This document shows positions 37,930 through 46,936 of a stretch of 64,000 nt of DNA, one piece after another (the first letter of the stretch is position 1; the number at the start of each line of letters is the position of its first letter). Under the pieces are notes generated by a model that did no database searches, was not told the origin of the DNA, and saw only the letters and a list, made by a program, of their open reading frames with translations. This DNA comes from CAISDA01 sp050258555 (GTDB lineage: Bacteria; Bacteroidota; Ignavibacteria; UBA10030; UBA8401): contig JBLMZA010000141.1 of the NCBI GenBank assembly GCA_050258555.1, positions 1 through 64,000 of the forward strand, in the 5' to 3' direction. Made by a program: the position numbers and the translations under genes.

Positions 37930-40830
37930 TCAGGCTGCGCCGCCCTGCTGCTTCTCCGTCTGCCGGCGGGCATACTGCGGATACAATTTTTCGGCGCAGT
38001 CCGGACAGATGCCGTGCGAGAACTGCGCGTCCGAATGCTTGATGAGATACGTCTCGAGGATGTTCCAATACCCTTCGTCGTCGCGGATCTTCTTGCACGA
38101 AGAGCAGATCGGAATGAGGCCGCCGAGCGTCTTCACATTCTCGAGCGCGGCCTTCAGCTCGCTCAGGAGCACCTCGCGCTGTTCGACCTGATGCTGCAGT
38201 TCGCGGTTCGCCTTTTCGATCTGCTCGTTGCGCTCCTTCAGAGTCTCCTGCTGACGCAGGATTTCATCGTTCGCTTCCTTGAGCTTGATATTCTTCTGCC
38301 GGACGACTTCGGCTTCATGACGCTGCTGCTCGATCAGGAGCTGCCGGCGCTGCCGCCGCTGCAGATACTGGAAACCTCCGGCAAGCGATCCGCCGAGCAC
38401 GAGCGCGTAGCCGACATACGCCCACCATGTGCGCCAGAAGGGCGGCTTCACGATGATATAGAGCGTGGCGCCGGTCGTGTTCCAGACGCCGTCGTTGTTC
38501 GATCCCATGACGCGGAAGACGTATTCGCCGGGAAGCAGGTTCGTATACGACGCCTTGCGCCCGGCGCCCGAATAAATCCACTCCCTGTCGAATCCTTCAA
38601 GCATGTACTTGTACTGATTCAATTCCGACTTGCGGAAGTTCAACGCGACAAAATCGAAGGAGATGGAATTCTCGTCGTATGAGAGCACGACCGTTTTCTT
38701 CGTCGTCATCGCCGAATCGAGCCGGACAGGCCGGTTGAAGATGCTCATCGATGTGATGTAGACCGGAGGAACGAACGCGTTGTCGAGAATCAGATCGGGA
38801 TGGAACATGTTGAAGCCGAAGTTGCCGCCGAAAAAGAGCGTGCCGTCCTTGTCCTTAAAGCTGCAGTTGAGGTTGAATTCCTCTCCCTGCAGTCCGGAAG
38901 CCGCCGTATAGTTGCGGAAGACGTTCGTTGCGGGATCGAATCGCGAGACGCCGCGGTTGGTCGTGATCCAGATATTGTTCTTCCCGTCGACTTCGATTCC
39001 GAAGATGGTATTGTTCGTGAGGCCGTCGGATTCCGTATAGGAAGTAAAGACGCCCGTGCGCGGATCGAACCTGTTCACTCCCCCGCCGTATGTGCCCACC
39101 CACAGTATGCCGTTCCGGTCTTCGGCGATGGGAGCGGCCAGATCGCTGCTGATGCTCTGCGGATTCTTCGGATCATGCATGTAGCGGGTGAATGCGCCTG
39201 TGGCGCGGTCGAACCTGTTCAACCCGCCACCGTAGGTGCCGATCCAGATCGTTCCGGTATGATCTTCGAACAGCGAACGGACGTTGGATGAACTGATCGT
39301 CCTCGGATCGTTCGTGTTGCGATAGAGCGTGAACGCATCCGACTTCCTGTCGTACGACACGAGCCCCATCTGCGTTGCGATCCAGACAAGTCCGAGGTGA
39401 TCCTCGATCAGCATGCGGATATTGGTCGAGACGATGTCACGCGGATATCGGTCGATATCGGCCAGTCGCGTGAAGCGCTTCGTCTTCCGGTCGAAATAGT
39501 TCAGTCCCTGGCGTGTGCCGACCCATATCCTTCCCTTCGAATCCTCCAGGATGCTGCTCACATAGTTGTCGCTGAGCGTCTTTCTGTCACCGATGCTGCT
39601 TCGGTACTGCTCGCATATTCCCGTTTTCGGATTGAAGATGTTCATACCGCGCGATGTGCCGATCCAGAGCACACCCTTTGCGTCACGGTAAATGATGCGC
39701 ATGTTGTTGTCGGTGAAAAGCGTCGTATGCGGAATCTCGTTGCGGTATGCATGAAAATGCTCTCCGTGCGGATCGTACTTGCAGACGCCGTTCGTATATG
39801 TTCCCATCCACAGGCATCCGGCTTCATCGCGATACATCGAAATGATGAAGTTGCTGCCGAGACTGTTCGGATCGCGCAGGTCGTTGCGCCACGATTCGAT
39901 GGCGCCCGTTTCGGGATCGAGCAGCTTCAGGCCGGCTCCGTATGTTCCGTAGAGAATGCGGCCATCATGGTCTTCCAAGATCGTCAGAACGGTCAGCGTA
40001 TCCATTCTGTAATCGCCAACGGGGACGGGAGGAACATAATAGCGGCAGCGCCCGCTGGCGCGGTCGTATAGCGCGATACCGTCCGAAAGCGTACCGATCC
40101 AGAACCGGCCCTTCGAATCCTCAAAGAATGCGGACACCGAAGGATTGCGCATCTGATTGTCCTTTTTGCCGGGCACCGTGTTCACGAACGAATCGGTTGA
40201 CTCCACATAGCGCGACAGTCCGCCGCCGTCGATACCGATCCAGACGGTGCCGGCTTTGTCCACATACATCGTTCTGATGGATGTGCCGGCGAGGCTCGTG
40301 GAATCGGCCGGGTTCCGAAAGTAGTGCCTGATGCCTGCGCCGCCGCTGCTGATCTTGAAGACGCCGGAAAGGTGAGAGCCCGCCCAGATGTTGCCCTTCG
40401 CATCTTCGGCAAGCGATGTGATCACAAGACGAGGCTCGTCTTTCGGAGGAGGCACGCCGAGGTCGAGATGCCGGAATACGTCGCGCACCGGATCATAGAC
40501 GTCGATGCCCATCGATGTCGCCAGCCAGATCAGTCCGTTGCGATCCTGCAACATCGAATGAATGGTGTTCTGCCCTATCGAAGTGGAGTCGTTCTTCCGG
40601 TTGCGATAGACAAGGAACTGATAGCCGTCGAACTTGTTGAGGCCGTCGTCGGTGCCGAACCAGAGGAAACCCTGTCGGTCGCGCAGTATGCACCAGACCG
40701 TGTTCTGCGAGAGTCCCTGGAAGACCGAGAGATTGGTGAACTTCGCGGGGACATCCGCATGGAGCAGCTCACCGCAGAGAAGGCAGACGACGACGGCGGC
40801 AATGACACGAAGGCGCGGCATGCAAGGCAT
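37930..40830 (-). CDS. Periplasmic beta-propeller sensor with Y_Y_Y domain and C-terminal CxxC module, no kinase
   Basis: A 966-residue membrane protein. After a signal peptide (PRLRVIAAVVVCLLCGELLHA) come two-component-regulator propeller repeats (about 30-690) such as DRQGFLWFGTDDGLNKFDGY and DHTGTIWIGTYGGGLNRFD. A Y_Y_Y domain follows (about 715-785, LLPGEYVFRVMGSNNDGVWN), then one TM helix (about 795-815) and a long coiled coil. The cytosolic end is not a kinase but a cysteine module with ICSSCKKIRDDEGYW (about 911) and FSHGICPDCAEKLYP (about 944), a tail also found on other signalling proteins. ATG at 40830 gives a clean signal peptide; a TTG four codons earlier is an alternative. The output is unknown. 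Confidence 0.83.
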   Translation of the reverse strand: MPCMPRLRVIAAVVVCLLCGELLHADVPAKFTNLSVFQGLSQNTVWCILRDRQGFLWFGTDDGLNKFDGYQFLVYRNRKNDSTSIGQNTIHSMLQDRNGLIWLATSMGIDVYDPVRDVFRHLDLGVPPPKDEPRLVITSLAEDAKGNIWAGSHLSGVFKISSGGAGIRHYFRNPADSTSLAGTSIRTMYVDKAGTVWIGIDGGGLSRYVESTDSFVNTVPGKKDNQMRNPSVSAFFEDSKGRFWIGTLSDGIALYDRASGRCRYYVPPVPVGDYRMDTLTVLTILEDHDGRILYGTYGAGLKLLDPETGAIESWRNDLRDPNSLGSNFIISMYRDEAGCLWMGTYTNGVCKYDPHGEHFHAYRNEIPHTTLFTDNNMRIIYRDAKGVLWIGTSRGMNIFNPKTGICEQYRSSIGDRKTLSDNYVSSILEDSKGRIWVGTRQGLNYFDRKTKRFTRLADIDRYPRDIVSTNIRMLIEDHLGLVWIATQMGLVSYDRKSDAFTLYRNTNDPRTISSSNVRSLFEDHTGTIWIGTYGGGLNRFDRATGAFTRYMHDPKNPQSISSDLAAPIAEDRNGILWVGTYGGGVNRFDPRTGVFTSYTESDGLTNNTIFGIEVDGKNNIWITTNRGVSRFDPATNVFRNYTAASGLQGEEFNLNCSFKDKDGTLFFGGNFGFNMFHPDLILDNAFVPPVYITSMSIFNRPVRLDSAMTTKKTVVLSYDENSISFDFVALNFRKSELNQYKYMLEGFDREWIYSGAGRKASYTNLLPGEYVFRVMGSNNDGVWNTTGATLYIIVKPPFWRTWWAYVGYALVLGGSLAGGFQYLQRRQRRQLLIEQQRHEAEVVRQKNIKLKEANDEILRQQETLKERNEQIEKANRELQHQVEQREVLLSELKAALENVKTLGGLIPICSSCKKIRDDEGYWNILETYLIKHSDAQFSHGICPDCAEKLYPQYARRQTEKQQGGAA

Positions 40831-40917
40831 GTGAGTGGTCAATTTCTATCGATGGACTGAAGTCATTCTGTACAAGCGCTTACATCCTGGAGCGCAGGGA
40901 TATGCAAACGCAGATTG

Positions 40918-40932
40918 CCGGTAATATACCGG
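40918..40932. other. Perfect inverted repeat in the gap upstream of the propeller gene
   Basis: CCGGTAATATACCGG has 6-bp perfect arms around ATA. It sits about 90 bases upstream of the propeller start and about 60 bases after the helicase end. It is not followed by a U-run on either strand, so an operator is as likely as a terminator. Confidence 0.35.
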
Positions 40933-40991
40933 AAAGATCGTTCGCATGCCACAGCGCATGAAAAAAAAGTTTTACAATCATCAACTCCTAT

Positions 40992-42047
40992 TTACAGAGA
41001 TGGGGGCGGAAGCGCACCGCCCAGCAGCGGATTCTCGATGATCGAGGCGTCGACGACCCACTCCTCCACCTGGTCCTCTTTCAGTCCGGTGAGAAAGCGC
41101 GACGGCTTCGAGAGCACGACGCCGGAACTGCGCTCGAAGACTTCCATCGGATACGTGATGAAGAGATATTCCTTGGCGCGCGTGCAGGCGACATAGAACA
41201 GCCGCGCCTCCTCCTCCAGCTCATCCGGATCGTCGACCGAACGCAGCGAGGGAAACCGGCCGTCAAGCGCATTGATGATGAACACCGCCTTCCACTCGAG
41301 TCCCTTGGCGCTGTGCACGGTCGAGAGCACGAGCACTTCCTCGTCGGTGCCGGGACTCTCCACCTCCGTGATGCTGTTGGTGGGCGGATCGAGCGCGAGA
41401 TCGACCAGGAGCTGCTCGACCGATTCGTACTGTTCGGAGATGGAGCTGAACATCTCGAGGTCCTTCTGGCGCTTATTGTGGTCGTCGTACACTTTTTTGA
41501 AGATCGGCGTGTAATACTCGATTACATGAAAGACCTTGTCTGCCACGCGCAGCGACGGGCGCGCGACTTCCTTGAACATCGCAAAGAGCGGATCGAGCCC
41601 TTTCGGATAATCGTTGAAGCGCTTCCAGAATTCCTCCGACGCCTCGTTCGAGCGCAGACGCTTCATGACGATGTCGTCGATGATCGACTCGGCCTTCTTC
41701 GGCCCCACGCCGTCCATCAACAGCAGGATGCGGTTCCAGGACACGATGTCCTTCGGATTCTGCAGCACGCGCAGGTAGGCGATCAGATCCTTGATATGCG
41801 CCGTCTCGATGAACTTGAAGCCGCCGTACTTGACGAACGGGATGTTCGCCTTCATCAGCTCGATTTCGAGCACATCGGACAGAAAGCCGGAGCGGAAGAG
41901 CACGCCGATCTCGTCGAGCGGAATGCCCTCCTCGCGCAGCTCGAGGATCTTCTGCACGACGAAGCGCGCCTGCAGCAGTTCCGTTTCGGCCTTCACGATG
42001 ACCGGGAGCGGTCCGGTTTTATACGATCGCAGTTCTTTATAATACAT
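40992..42047 (-). CDS. UvrD/PcrA-type helicase, C-terminal part (split gene)
   Basis: This frame carries the second half of a superfamily 1A helicase: the 2B/2A region (IGVLFRSGFLSDVLEIELM), motif V (LSTVHSAKGLEWKAVFIINA) and motif VI (LFYVACTRAKEYLFITYP). It lacks the Walker motifs, which lie in the adjacent upstream frame. It is in the same reading frame as that gene and separated only by one UGA and three sense codons. No ribosome site precedes its ATG, so independent translation is doubtful. Treat it as part of a broken or recoded gene. Confidence 0.78.
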   Translation of the reverse strand: MYYKELRSYKTGPLPVIVKAETELLQARFVVQKILELREEGIPLDEIGVLFRSGFLSDVLEIELMKANIPFVKYGGFKFIETAHIKDLIAYLRVLQNPKDIVSWNRILLLMDGVGPKKAESIIDDIVMKRLRSNEASEEFWKRFNDYPKGLDPLFAMFKEVARPSLRVADKVFHVIEYYTPIFKKVYDDHNKRQKDLEMFSSISEQYESVEQLLVDLALDPPTNSITEVESPGTDEEVLVLSTVHSAKGLEWKAVFIINALDGRFPSLRSVDDPDELEEEARLFYVACTRAKEYLFITYPMEVFERSSGVVLSKPSRFLTGLKEDQVEEWVVDASIIENPLLGGALPPPSL

Positions 42048-42056
42048 GCGTAGTGA

Positions 42057-43061
42057 TCATTGGGACAAACGAAACGAATTTTTCATCACGGTATTTGCCA
42101 GATCCAGAATCTGCTGCGTGCTCCGGTAGTTCTCCTCGAGCTTGATCACACGGCAGCCGGGGTATTCCTTCTCGAACTTCAGGATGTTCTCGATCGTGGA
42201 GCCGCGGAAGGAATAGATGCACTGCGCGTCGTCTCCCACCACCATCACATTGGTGTGGACGGAGGTGAGCAGCTTCACGGCCGCGCTCTGCAGCGCATTC
42301 GTATCCTGATATTCATCCACCATGATATACTGATATTTCGCCGAAATGCGGTCGCGCACATCCTTGTGCGTCTTCATCAGCTCGACGAGGTTCACCAGCA
42401 GATCGTCGTAATCCATCTTGTTGTTCGACTTCTTGAATCCGATGTAGGCCTGAAACACGCTCTGCATATCGAGCACATCCTCGATGTAGCGCGGATAGTC
42501 GCGCTCGACGATCTTCTCGACCGGCGTCGCCGTATTGATCGAGCGGCTGTAGATATCCAGCAGCGTCTGCTTCTGCGGAAAACGCCTCGCCCGTTCGTCC
42601 AGTTTCAGCCGCCGGCGCACCACATTGATCGTGTCTTCGGCGTCCGACTGGTCGAGGATCGTGAAGTTGGAATCGTACCCGGCCAATTGCGCATGGCGGC
42701 GGAGCACCATGTTGGCGAAACTGTGGAATGTGCCGCCCGAGACCTTGTCGCACCGCGAATCGAGCAGCTGCGTGGCGCGGCTGAGCATCTCGCGCGCGGC
42801 CTTGCGCGTGAACGTGAGCAGCAGGATGCGCTCGGGCGAGACGCCGTTTTCGATCAGGTAGGAAACGCGGTAGACGATCGTGCGCGTCTTGCCCGTGCCG
42901 GCGCCGGCGATGACCAGGAGCGGACCCAGCGTCGTCGTGACCGCTTCGTACTGCGCGGGATTGAGGTCCTGCTTGTAGTTGATCTTGAAGCTCGCCGCGG
43001 CAGGAACGATGTGCAGATGTTCATGCGGAAGCGGCTTCAGTACGTATTTCTTTGCAGCCAT
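42057..43061 (-). CDS. UvrD/PcrA-type helicase, N-terminal part (split gene)
   Basis: A 334-residue product with the first helicase motifs: Walker A in VIAGAGTGKTRTIVYRVSYL, motif Ia LLLTFTRKAAREM, motif II VDEYQDTN, motif III VVGDDAQCIYSFRGS and motif IV LEENYRSTQQILDLA. It stops at UGA right after MKNSFRLSQ, where full-length relatives continue into domain 2A. Helicase action needs motifs V and VI, which are in the next frame, so this product alone should not unwind DNA. Possible explanations are a nonsense mutation, sequencing error or read-through. Confidence 0.8.
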   Translation of the reverse strand: MAAKKYVLKPLPHEHLHIVPAAASFKINYKQDLNPAQYEAVTTTLGPLLVIAGAGTGKTRTIVYRVSYLIENGVSPERILLLTFTRKAAREMLSRATQLLDSRCDKVSGGTFHSFANMVLRRHAQLAGYDSNFTILDQSDAEDTINVVRRRLKLDERARRFPQKQTLLDIYSRSINTATPVEKIVERDYPRYIEDVLDMQSVFQAYIGFKKSNNKMDYDDLLVNLVELMKTHKDVRDRISAKYQYIMVDEYQDTNALQSAAVKLLTSVHTNVMVVGDDAQCIYSFRGSTIENILKFEKEYPGCRVIKLEENYRSTQQILDLANTVMKNSFRLSQ

Positions 43062-43064
43062 GCG

Positions 43065-43586
43065 TTACAGATACCGTTCTTTGATGATCGTAATATGATG
43101 CTGCTCGTGTCCGGCAAGGATGTACGCCGCGGCGCGGACGGTGAGGCGGCGACCGCTGGCAATGCCTCCGCGCTCCATCGCATCGGCATCGAGCCCCTTG
43201 AGCAGCATCACGGATGAGGCGCGCACGGCTGCCAGTTCATCGAGCATGTCGCCGATCTCGCGCCGGTCGGCATGCGACTGGTTCACGAAGCCGTCCTGGT
43301 CGAAGCCCGGAAGCTCGGTCGAATCGTTGCGCGCGAAGCGGAGAATCCTGTAGCCGTAAATGCGCTCGGTATCAATGATGTGCCCGAGCACTTCCTTGAC
43401 GGTCCACTTGCCTTCGGCATAGCGCGAGGACAACTTTTCGTCCGGAATCGACCGGAAGAATTCCATGGCCGAGCGAAGATTCTCCTCCAGATGGGCAAGC
43501 AGGTTTCCGTCGTCCGGAACCAGGCCGATATAGATCTCGTCATGCGGCCCGTATTCCCCTTCCTTCGGTTTGTCGATGTGCGTCAT
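43065..43586 (-). CDS. DinB-family protein
   Basis: A 173-residue four-helix DinB protein. Likely metal-binding histidines are in GKWTVKEVLGHIIDTERIYG and the C-terminal AGHEQHHITIIKERYL. Family members include thiol transferases that use bacillithiol or mycothiol and many of unknown role. It ends three bases before the helicase start codon and may be co-transcribed with it. Confidence 0.85.
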   Translation of the reverse strand: MTHIDKPKEGEYGPHDEIYIGLVPDDGNLLAHLEENLRSAMEFFRSIPDEKLSSRYAEGKWTVKEVLGHIIDTERIYGYRILRFARNDSTELPGFDQDGFVNQSHADRREIGDMLDELAAVRASSVMLLKGLDADAMERGGIASGRRLTVRAAAYILAGHEQHHITIIKERYL

Positions 43587-43610
43587 CGGTTCTTTTCCTT
43601 TCTCATGATG

Positions 43611-44069
43611 TCAGAGCGGCCCGCGGATGCGTCGCCGCTTTTCTTCGACTGCGGGCGGAAGCTCGTATTCCTCGATCGCGTCGAGCGCTTCCATCGCTTT
43701 TTTCCTTACGTCAACTGATTCCTGTACGGCGAGCGACTCGCAGTACAGGCTGAAGGCGCTCACGCGGCGGAGCCACGCGTCCTGGTCTTTTCCCTGCAGC
43801 CGCAGGATGTCGGCTTCTTCATTCAGGAGATCGGCCACAACGCGATACATCCGCCGGTCCATCTCGGCCGGACGCCGGAGCATTTCAATCATCGCTTCAT
43901 CATTCAGGCGGACAAACAGCGCCCAGTCCAGTCCCGTGAGCCGCGTTCCGCCCGCGCGGATCTCTTCCAGCGCCTTCTCATATTCCTTCAGCTCCTTGTG
44001 GAAGAGCACGCGCGCGATGACCTGAACGAGCTGCTCGATCAACCGCATGATGTAGTCCCGTGTGTACAT
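43611..44069 (-). CDS. Helical protein of unknown function (DUF6483-like)
   Basis: A 152-residue, all-helical, soluble protein. The opening MYTRDYIMRLIEQLVQVIAR resembles the uncharacterised DUF6483 group, though I cannot confirm this without a search. The rest is rich in charged heptad-like helices (LRLQGKDQDAWLRRVSAF). An AGGGAG site precedes the start. It lies between DinB and the MetX-like gene on one strand. Confidence 0.55.
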   Translation of the reverse strand: MYTRDYIMRLIEQLVQVIARVLFHKELKEYEKALEEIRAGGTRLTGLDWALFVRLNDEAMIEMLRRPAEMDRRMYRVVADLLNEEADILRLQGKDQDAWLRRVSAFSLYCESLAVQESVDVRKKAMEALDAIEEYELPPAVEEKRRRIRGPL

Positions 44070-44090
44070 GCGCTCCCTGCCCCTGCATTC

Positions 44091-45131
44091 CTAATGTAAG
44101 AAATTTTCAATTGCCGTTGAACACGTCTTCATCTGCTGGCCGACGGCCATGTGTCCGCCGTCGCCTTTCAGGATGAGCGTTCTGGCGCCGATCATCGGCG
44201 CAAACTCCAGCGCCGGACCGGGATAGATGATGTGGTCGCTTTCCGAAACGATGATGAAGACCTCCGCCTGTTTCACCGCCTGTGCGGCCTTCTCCATCGA
44301 TCCGCCGAAGCCGCGCGAGATGTCATGACCGATCATCGCGCGCAGCTGCGCCTCGAAATTCCACAGCGTGAAGACGGCGGGCTCCTCTTTCTCAAACGAT
44401 TTCAGGTAGGCGGGAAATTCCGCGCGGGTCTTCTTCCGGTCCACCGAGGCCGGAGATTCGGCCACCATCGCCGTCAGCATGTTGATCGACTGATAAATGT
44501 CCCGTTCCGGCATCTTCGCTTTCCTGCCGGCTTCGATCATCTGCAGCTCGGTATTAAAATAGAGCAGATCCCAGGTGCTCAGGCGCGGCGTGCAGACATA
44601 CGGCACCGCCTGGCTGATGAATCCGGGATAGGCCGCCAGCCATTCGAACAGCTGCATGCTCCCCATCGAACCGCCGATGGCCGCATGCAGATGGCGGATG
44701 CCGAGCATGCGCGTGAGCAGCGCATGCTGCGAATTCACCATGTCGCGGATCGTGATGCGCGGGAACTGCGCATCGGGCTGCTCCGCGCTGTTGGAGGGCG
44801 ATGTCGAAACGCCGTTGCCGAGCGCGTCGATGGCGATAACGAAATACTTTGTGCTGTCGACGAGCCTGCCCGGACCGATGAGGCTGCCAAGCTGCTGCGA
44901 TGTGCCGCCGAACCATGTCGTATACATCACCGCATTCGAGGTGTCGGCGTTCGGCCTGCCGAAGGTTCTGTAGCCGATCCTGCAGTCGCGCAGCGTGTCG
45001 CCGCCGGTCAGCGCAAGATTACCGATCGATGCGAACTGCTGCCTGTCCTGCGCGCGCAACGCGCAGGCATATAGAAGCGCAATGCCGATAAGCATGAAAC
45101 GGATTTTGCTCCGGCAAGTCATGAAGAACAT
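44091..45131 (-). CDS. Exported alpha/beta hydrolase related to homoserine O-acetyltransferase
   Basis: A 346-residue alpha/beta hydrolase. It has a hydrophobic export signal (IRFMLIGIALLYACALRAQ), unusual for the otherwise cytosolic MetX family it resembles. The nucleophile elbow is GGSMGSMQLFEW (serine near 155), and the acid and histidine are in VSESDHIIYPGPA and KGDGGHMAVGQQ. Export argues against methionine synthesis and for hydrolysis of an external ester or amide. AAGGAAAGG precedes the start. It follows the eleven-gene unit after 48 bases and may belong to it. Confidence 0.8.
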   Translation of the reverse strand: MFFMTCRSKIRFMLIGIALLYACALRAQDRQQFASIGNLALTGGDTLRDCRIGYRTFGRPNADTSNAVMYTTWFGGTSQQLGSLIGPGRLVDSTKYFVIAIDALGNGVSTSPSNSAEQPDAQFPRITIRDMVNSQHALLTRMLGIRHLHAAIGGSMGSMQLFEWLAAYPGFISQAVPYVCTPRLSTWDLLYFNTELQMIEAGRKAKMPERDIYQSINMLTAMVAESPASVDRKKTRAEFPAYLKSFEKEEPAVFTLWNFEAQLRAMIGHDISRGFGGSMEKAAQAVKQAEVFIIVSESDHIIYPGPALEFAPMIGARTLILKGDGGHMAVGQQMKTCSTAIENFLH

Positions 45132-45179
45132 ACCTTTCCTTTTCCTTTGAATTGTACAAGAAGATCGGTTTCTGCTGAT

Positions 45180-46307
45180 TCAGGAGGCGGTAAGAAAGCG
45201 CGTGATGATCTCCACGGCGCGTTCAAGCTGGTCGATTTCGAGATATTCCCCGGATGTATGCGCCTGGGCGATATCGCCGGGACCGAAAACGATACTGGGG
45301 ATACCGGCGAGGTTGTAATGCCCCGCATCGGTGGCATAGTGCGCCGCTTCGACGACGGCGCTGCCGCTGATTTCTTCGATTGCGGATGAAAGCCGGCGGA
45401 CGATGGGTGCATCTTCCGGCACGTCGATGCCTTCCACCGACAGAAACGGCGGTTCGAACGTCCAGTCGCCGAGACCCGCGAGCGCTTCGCGCGCCATGGA
45501 AAGCACCTGTGCTTCAGTCTCGCCTGGCAGCGTGCGCCGGTCGATTTCGATCGTGCAGCGGTCGGGCACGATATTAACGACCTGTCCTCCGGCGATGGTG
45601 CCCACGCTCAGAGACGGGACGCCCAGAAGCGGGTGCGGCGCCATGCGCGAGAGCGCATCGGCATGGTCTTCAAGACGCGCAAGGATGCGCGCCATGGAAT
45701 AGATGGCATTTCTTCCGCGCGAGGGATAGGCCGAATGGGCCGCACGTCCCGATGTGGCAAGTTTCCAGCGGATCACTCCCTTGTGCGCGCGCACAATGTG
45801 GAGTTGCGTGGGCTCTCCCACGACGGCCATATCGGCCTTCAGGCCGCGCGCAATCAGCGCCTGCGCGCCCGTGAAGCCGGCCTCCTCATCGGCCGCCGCG
45901 GCGACGATGATATTGAACGGAAGCGCGGCGTTCTTTCGTGCCGCGATGCTCACAGCCGAAATGAATGCCGCAAGAGATCCTTTGGTGTCGCAGGCGCCGC
46001 GTCCGTAGAGCCGGCCGTTTTCCACCTTCGCAGAAAAGGGATCGACTTCCATGCCGTCGGCATGCACCGTATCCATGTGCGCTTCCAGCATCACCGTGCG
46101 TTCGGCATGGGCATCGAACCATCCAACGACATTCGGGCGGTTCGGCTCCACATCGTAGACTTCGACGTCGAGCCCCGCCTTCCTCATTGCATCGGCTGTG
46201 AATGCGGCCATTTCCTTCTCGCAGTACGGAGGCTCGGCGGCGAATCGTCCCATCGGATTCATGCTGGGAATGGCAACCATCTCCTTCAGAAGGTCGAGCG
46301 CGTTCAT
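45180..46307 (-). CDS. M20-family amidohydrolase (ArgE/DapE/CPG2 type)
   Basis: A 375-residue zinc-dependent enzyme that typically removes acyl groups from amino acids or cleaves small peptides. Metal ligands lie in LEAHMDTVHADGM, YGRGACDTKGSLAAF, AAAADEEAGFTGA and near the C-terminal histidine of GPGDIAQAHTSGEYL. The dimerisation insert (GRAAHSAYPSRGRNAIYSMA) is typical. Start ATG overlaps the cyclase stop. With the MenC/racemase-like gene nearby it recalls the N-acylamino acid racemase plus deacylase pairs, but the acyl group here is unknown. Confidence 0.87.
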   Translation of the reverse strand: MNALDLLKEMVAIPSMNPMGRFAAEPPYCEKEMAAFTADAMRKAGLDVEVYDVEPNRPNVVGWFDAHAERTVMLEAHMDTVHADGMEVDPFSAKVENGRLYGRGACDTKGSLAAFISAVSIAARKNAALPFNIIVAAAADEEAGFTGAQALIARGLKADMAVVGEPTQLHIVRAHKGVIRWKLATSGRAAHSAYPSRGRNAIYSMARILARLEDHADALSRMAPHPLLGVPSLSVGTIAGGQVVNIVPDRCTIEIDRRTLPGETEAQVLSMAREALAGLGDWTFEPPFLSVEGIDVPEDAPIVRRLSSAIEEISGSAVVEAAHYATDAGHYNLAGIPSIVFGPGDIAQAHTSGEYLEIDQLERAVEIITRFLTAS

Positions 46308-46930
46308 CGGCGACGGTCCTCCGTCACGGCGAAGACGCGGGCCGGGGCTCCGTCGCCCGATTCGATCAGGAGCGGAGCGGAAACAAGCTGCACCATTCCC
46401 TCCTGCAGGCGGGAGGTGTTGTTCAGATTCGTCACCAGCGGAATGCCGCGGCGCAGCAGAATATGATGCACATCGAGCGTATAGGGCGTATCGGCCGCGA
46501 TCAGGGGCGCGCCGAGTCCGGCAAGAAATTCGGCCGCATCGTTCGACAGCGGCGGATAGGTCGTGTAATAATCGGCGTCGCCGAAGCGCGCATCCCATCC
46601 GGTCTTGATGATGACCGCCGTCGCGCCCGGTATCGATTTCTTTTCCAAATCGATAGCCGTTATTGCAACACCCGGTGCGCGCGGCGTGAAGTCGCAGACG
46701 TACGCATCGAGCATCCACAGACGCGTGTCGTACTGGTCGATGGCATGCCCCCCTTCAATCACATGCTTCGGCGCATCGATGTGCGTGCCGGTATGCGTGC
46801 CGATGGTGAGGGCGTTGACGACGCACCGGTTCCATGCGTAATTGGCCGTCTGCCTGATTTCCGTCGCCGGATGCCACGGGAAGTAGACCGGAATGCGCGG
46901 AGTGATCGGATGTGTGAGATCGATGATCAT
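46304..46930 (-). CDS. Cyclase-family hydrolase (kynurenine formamidase/isatin hydrolase type)
   Basis: A 208-residue metal-dependent hydrolase. The hallmark is LTIGTHTGTHIDAPKHVIEG, whose HxGxHxDAPxH residues bind the metal. MIIDLTHPITPRIPVYF is the standard N-terminus. Relatives hydrolyse formamides (kynurenine formamidase) or open cyclic amides (isatin hydrolase), which suits the surrounding amide-breaking enzymes. It overlaps the M20 gene by four bases and lies six bases after the ferredoxin gene. Confidence 0.87.
   Translation of the reverse strand: MIIDLTHPITPRIPVYFPWHPATEIRQTANYAWNRCVVNALTIGTHTGTHIDAPKHVIEGGHAIDQYDTRLWMLDAYVCDFTPRAPGVAITAIDLEKKSIPGATAVIIKTGWDARFGDADYYTTYPPLSNDAAEFLAGLGAPLIAADTPYTLDVHHILLRRGIPLVTNLNNTSRLQEGMVQLVSAPLLIESGDGAPARVFAVTEDRRR
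46650..46668. repeat. 19-bp repeat copy 2 (inside the cyclase gene)
   Basis: Identical to 10050-10068, 36.6 kb away. Here too it codes for part of AITAID, in a gene with no relation to the U32 gene. Confidence 0.5.
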
Positions 46931-46936
46931 AGAATG

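Noticed and set aside
42057..42059. Selenocysteine or reassigned UGA in the helicase
   Set aside because: No stem-loop of SECIS type was evident, the position is not a Cys/Sec site in the family, and UGA ends several intact genes in the window.
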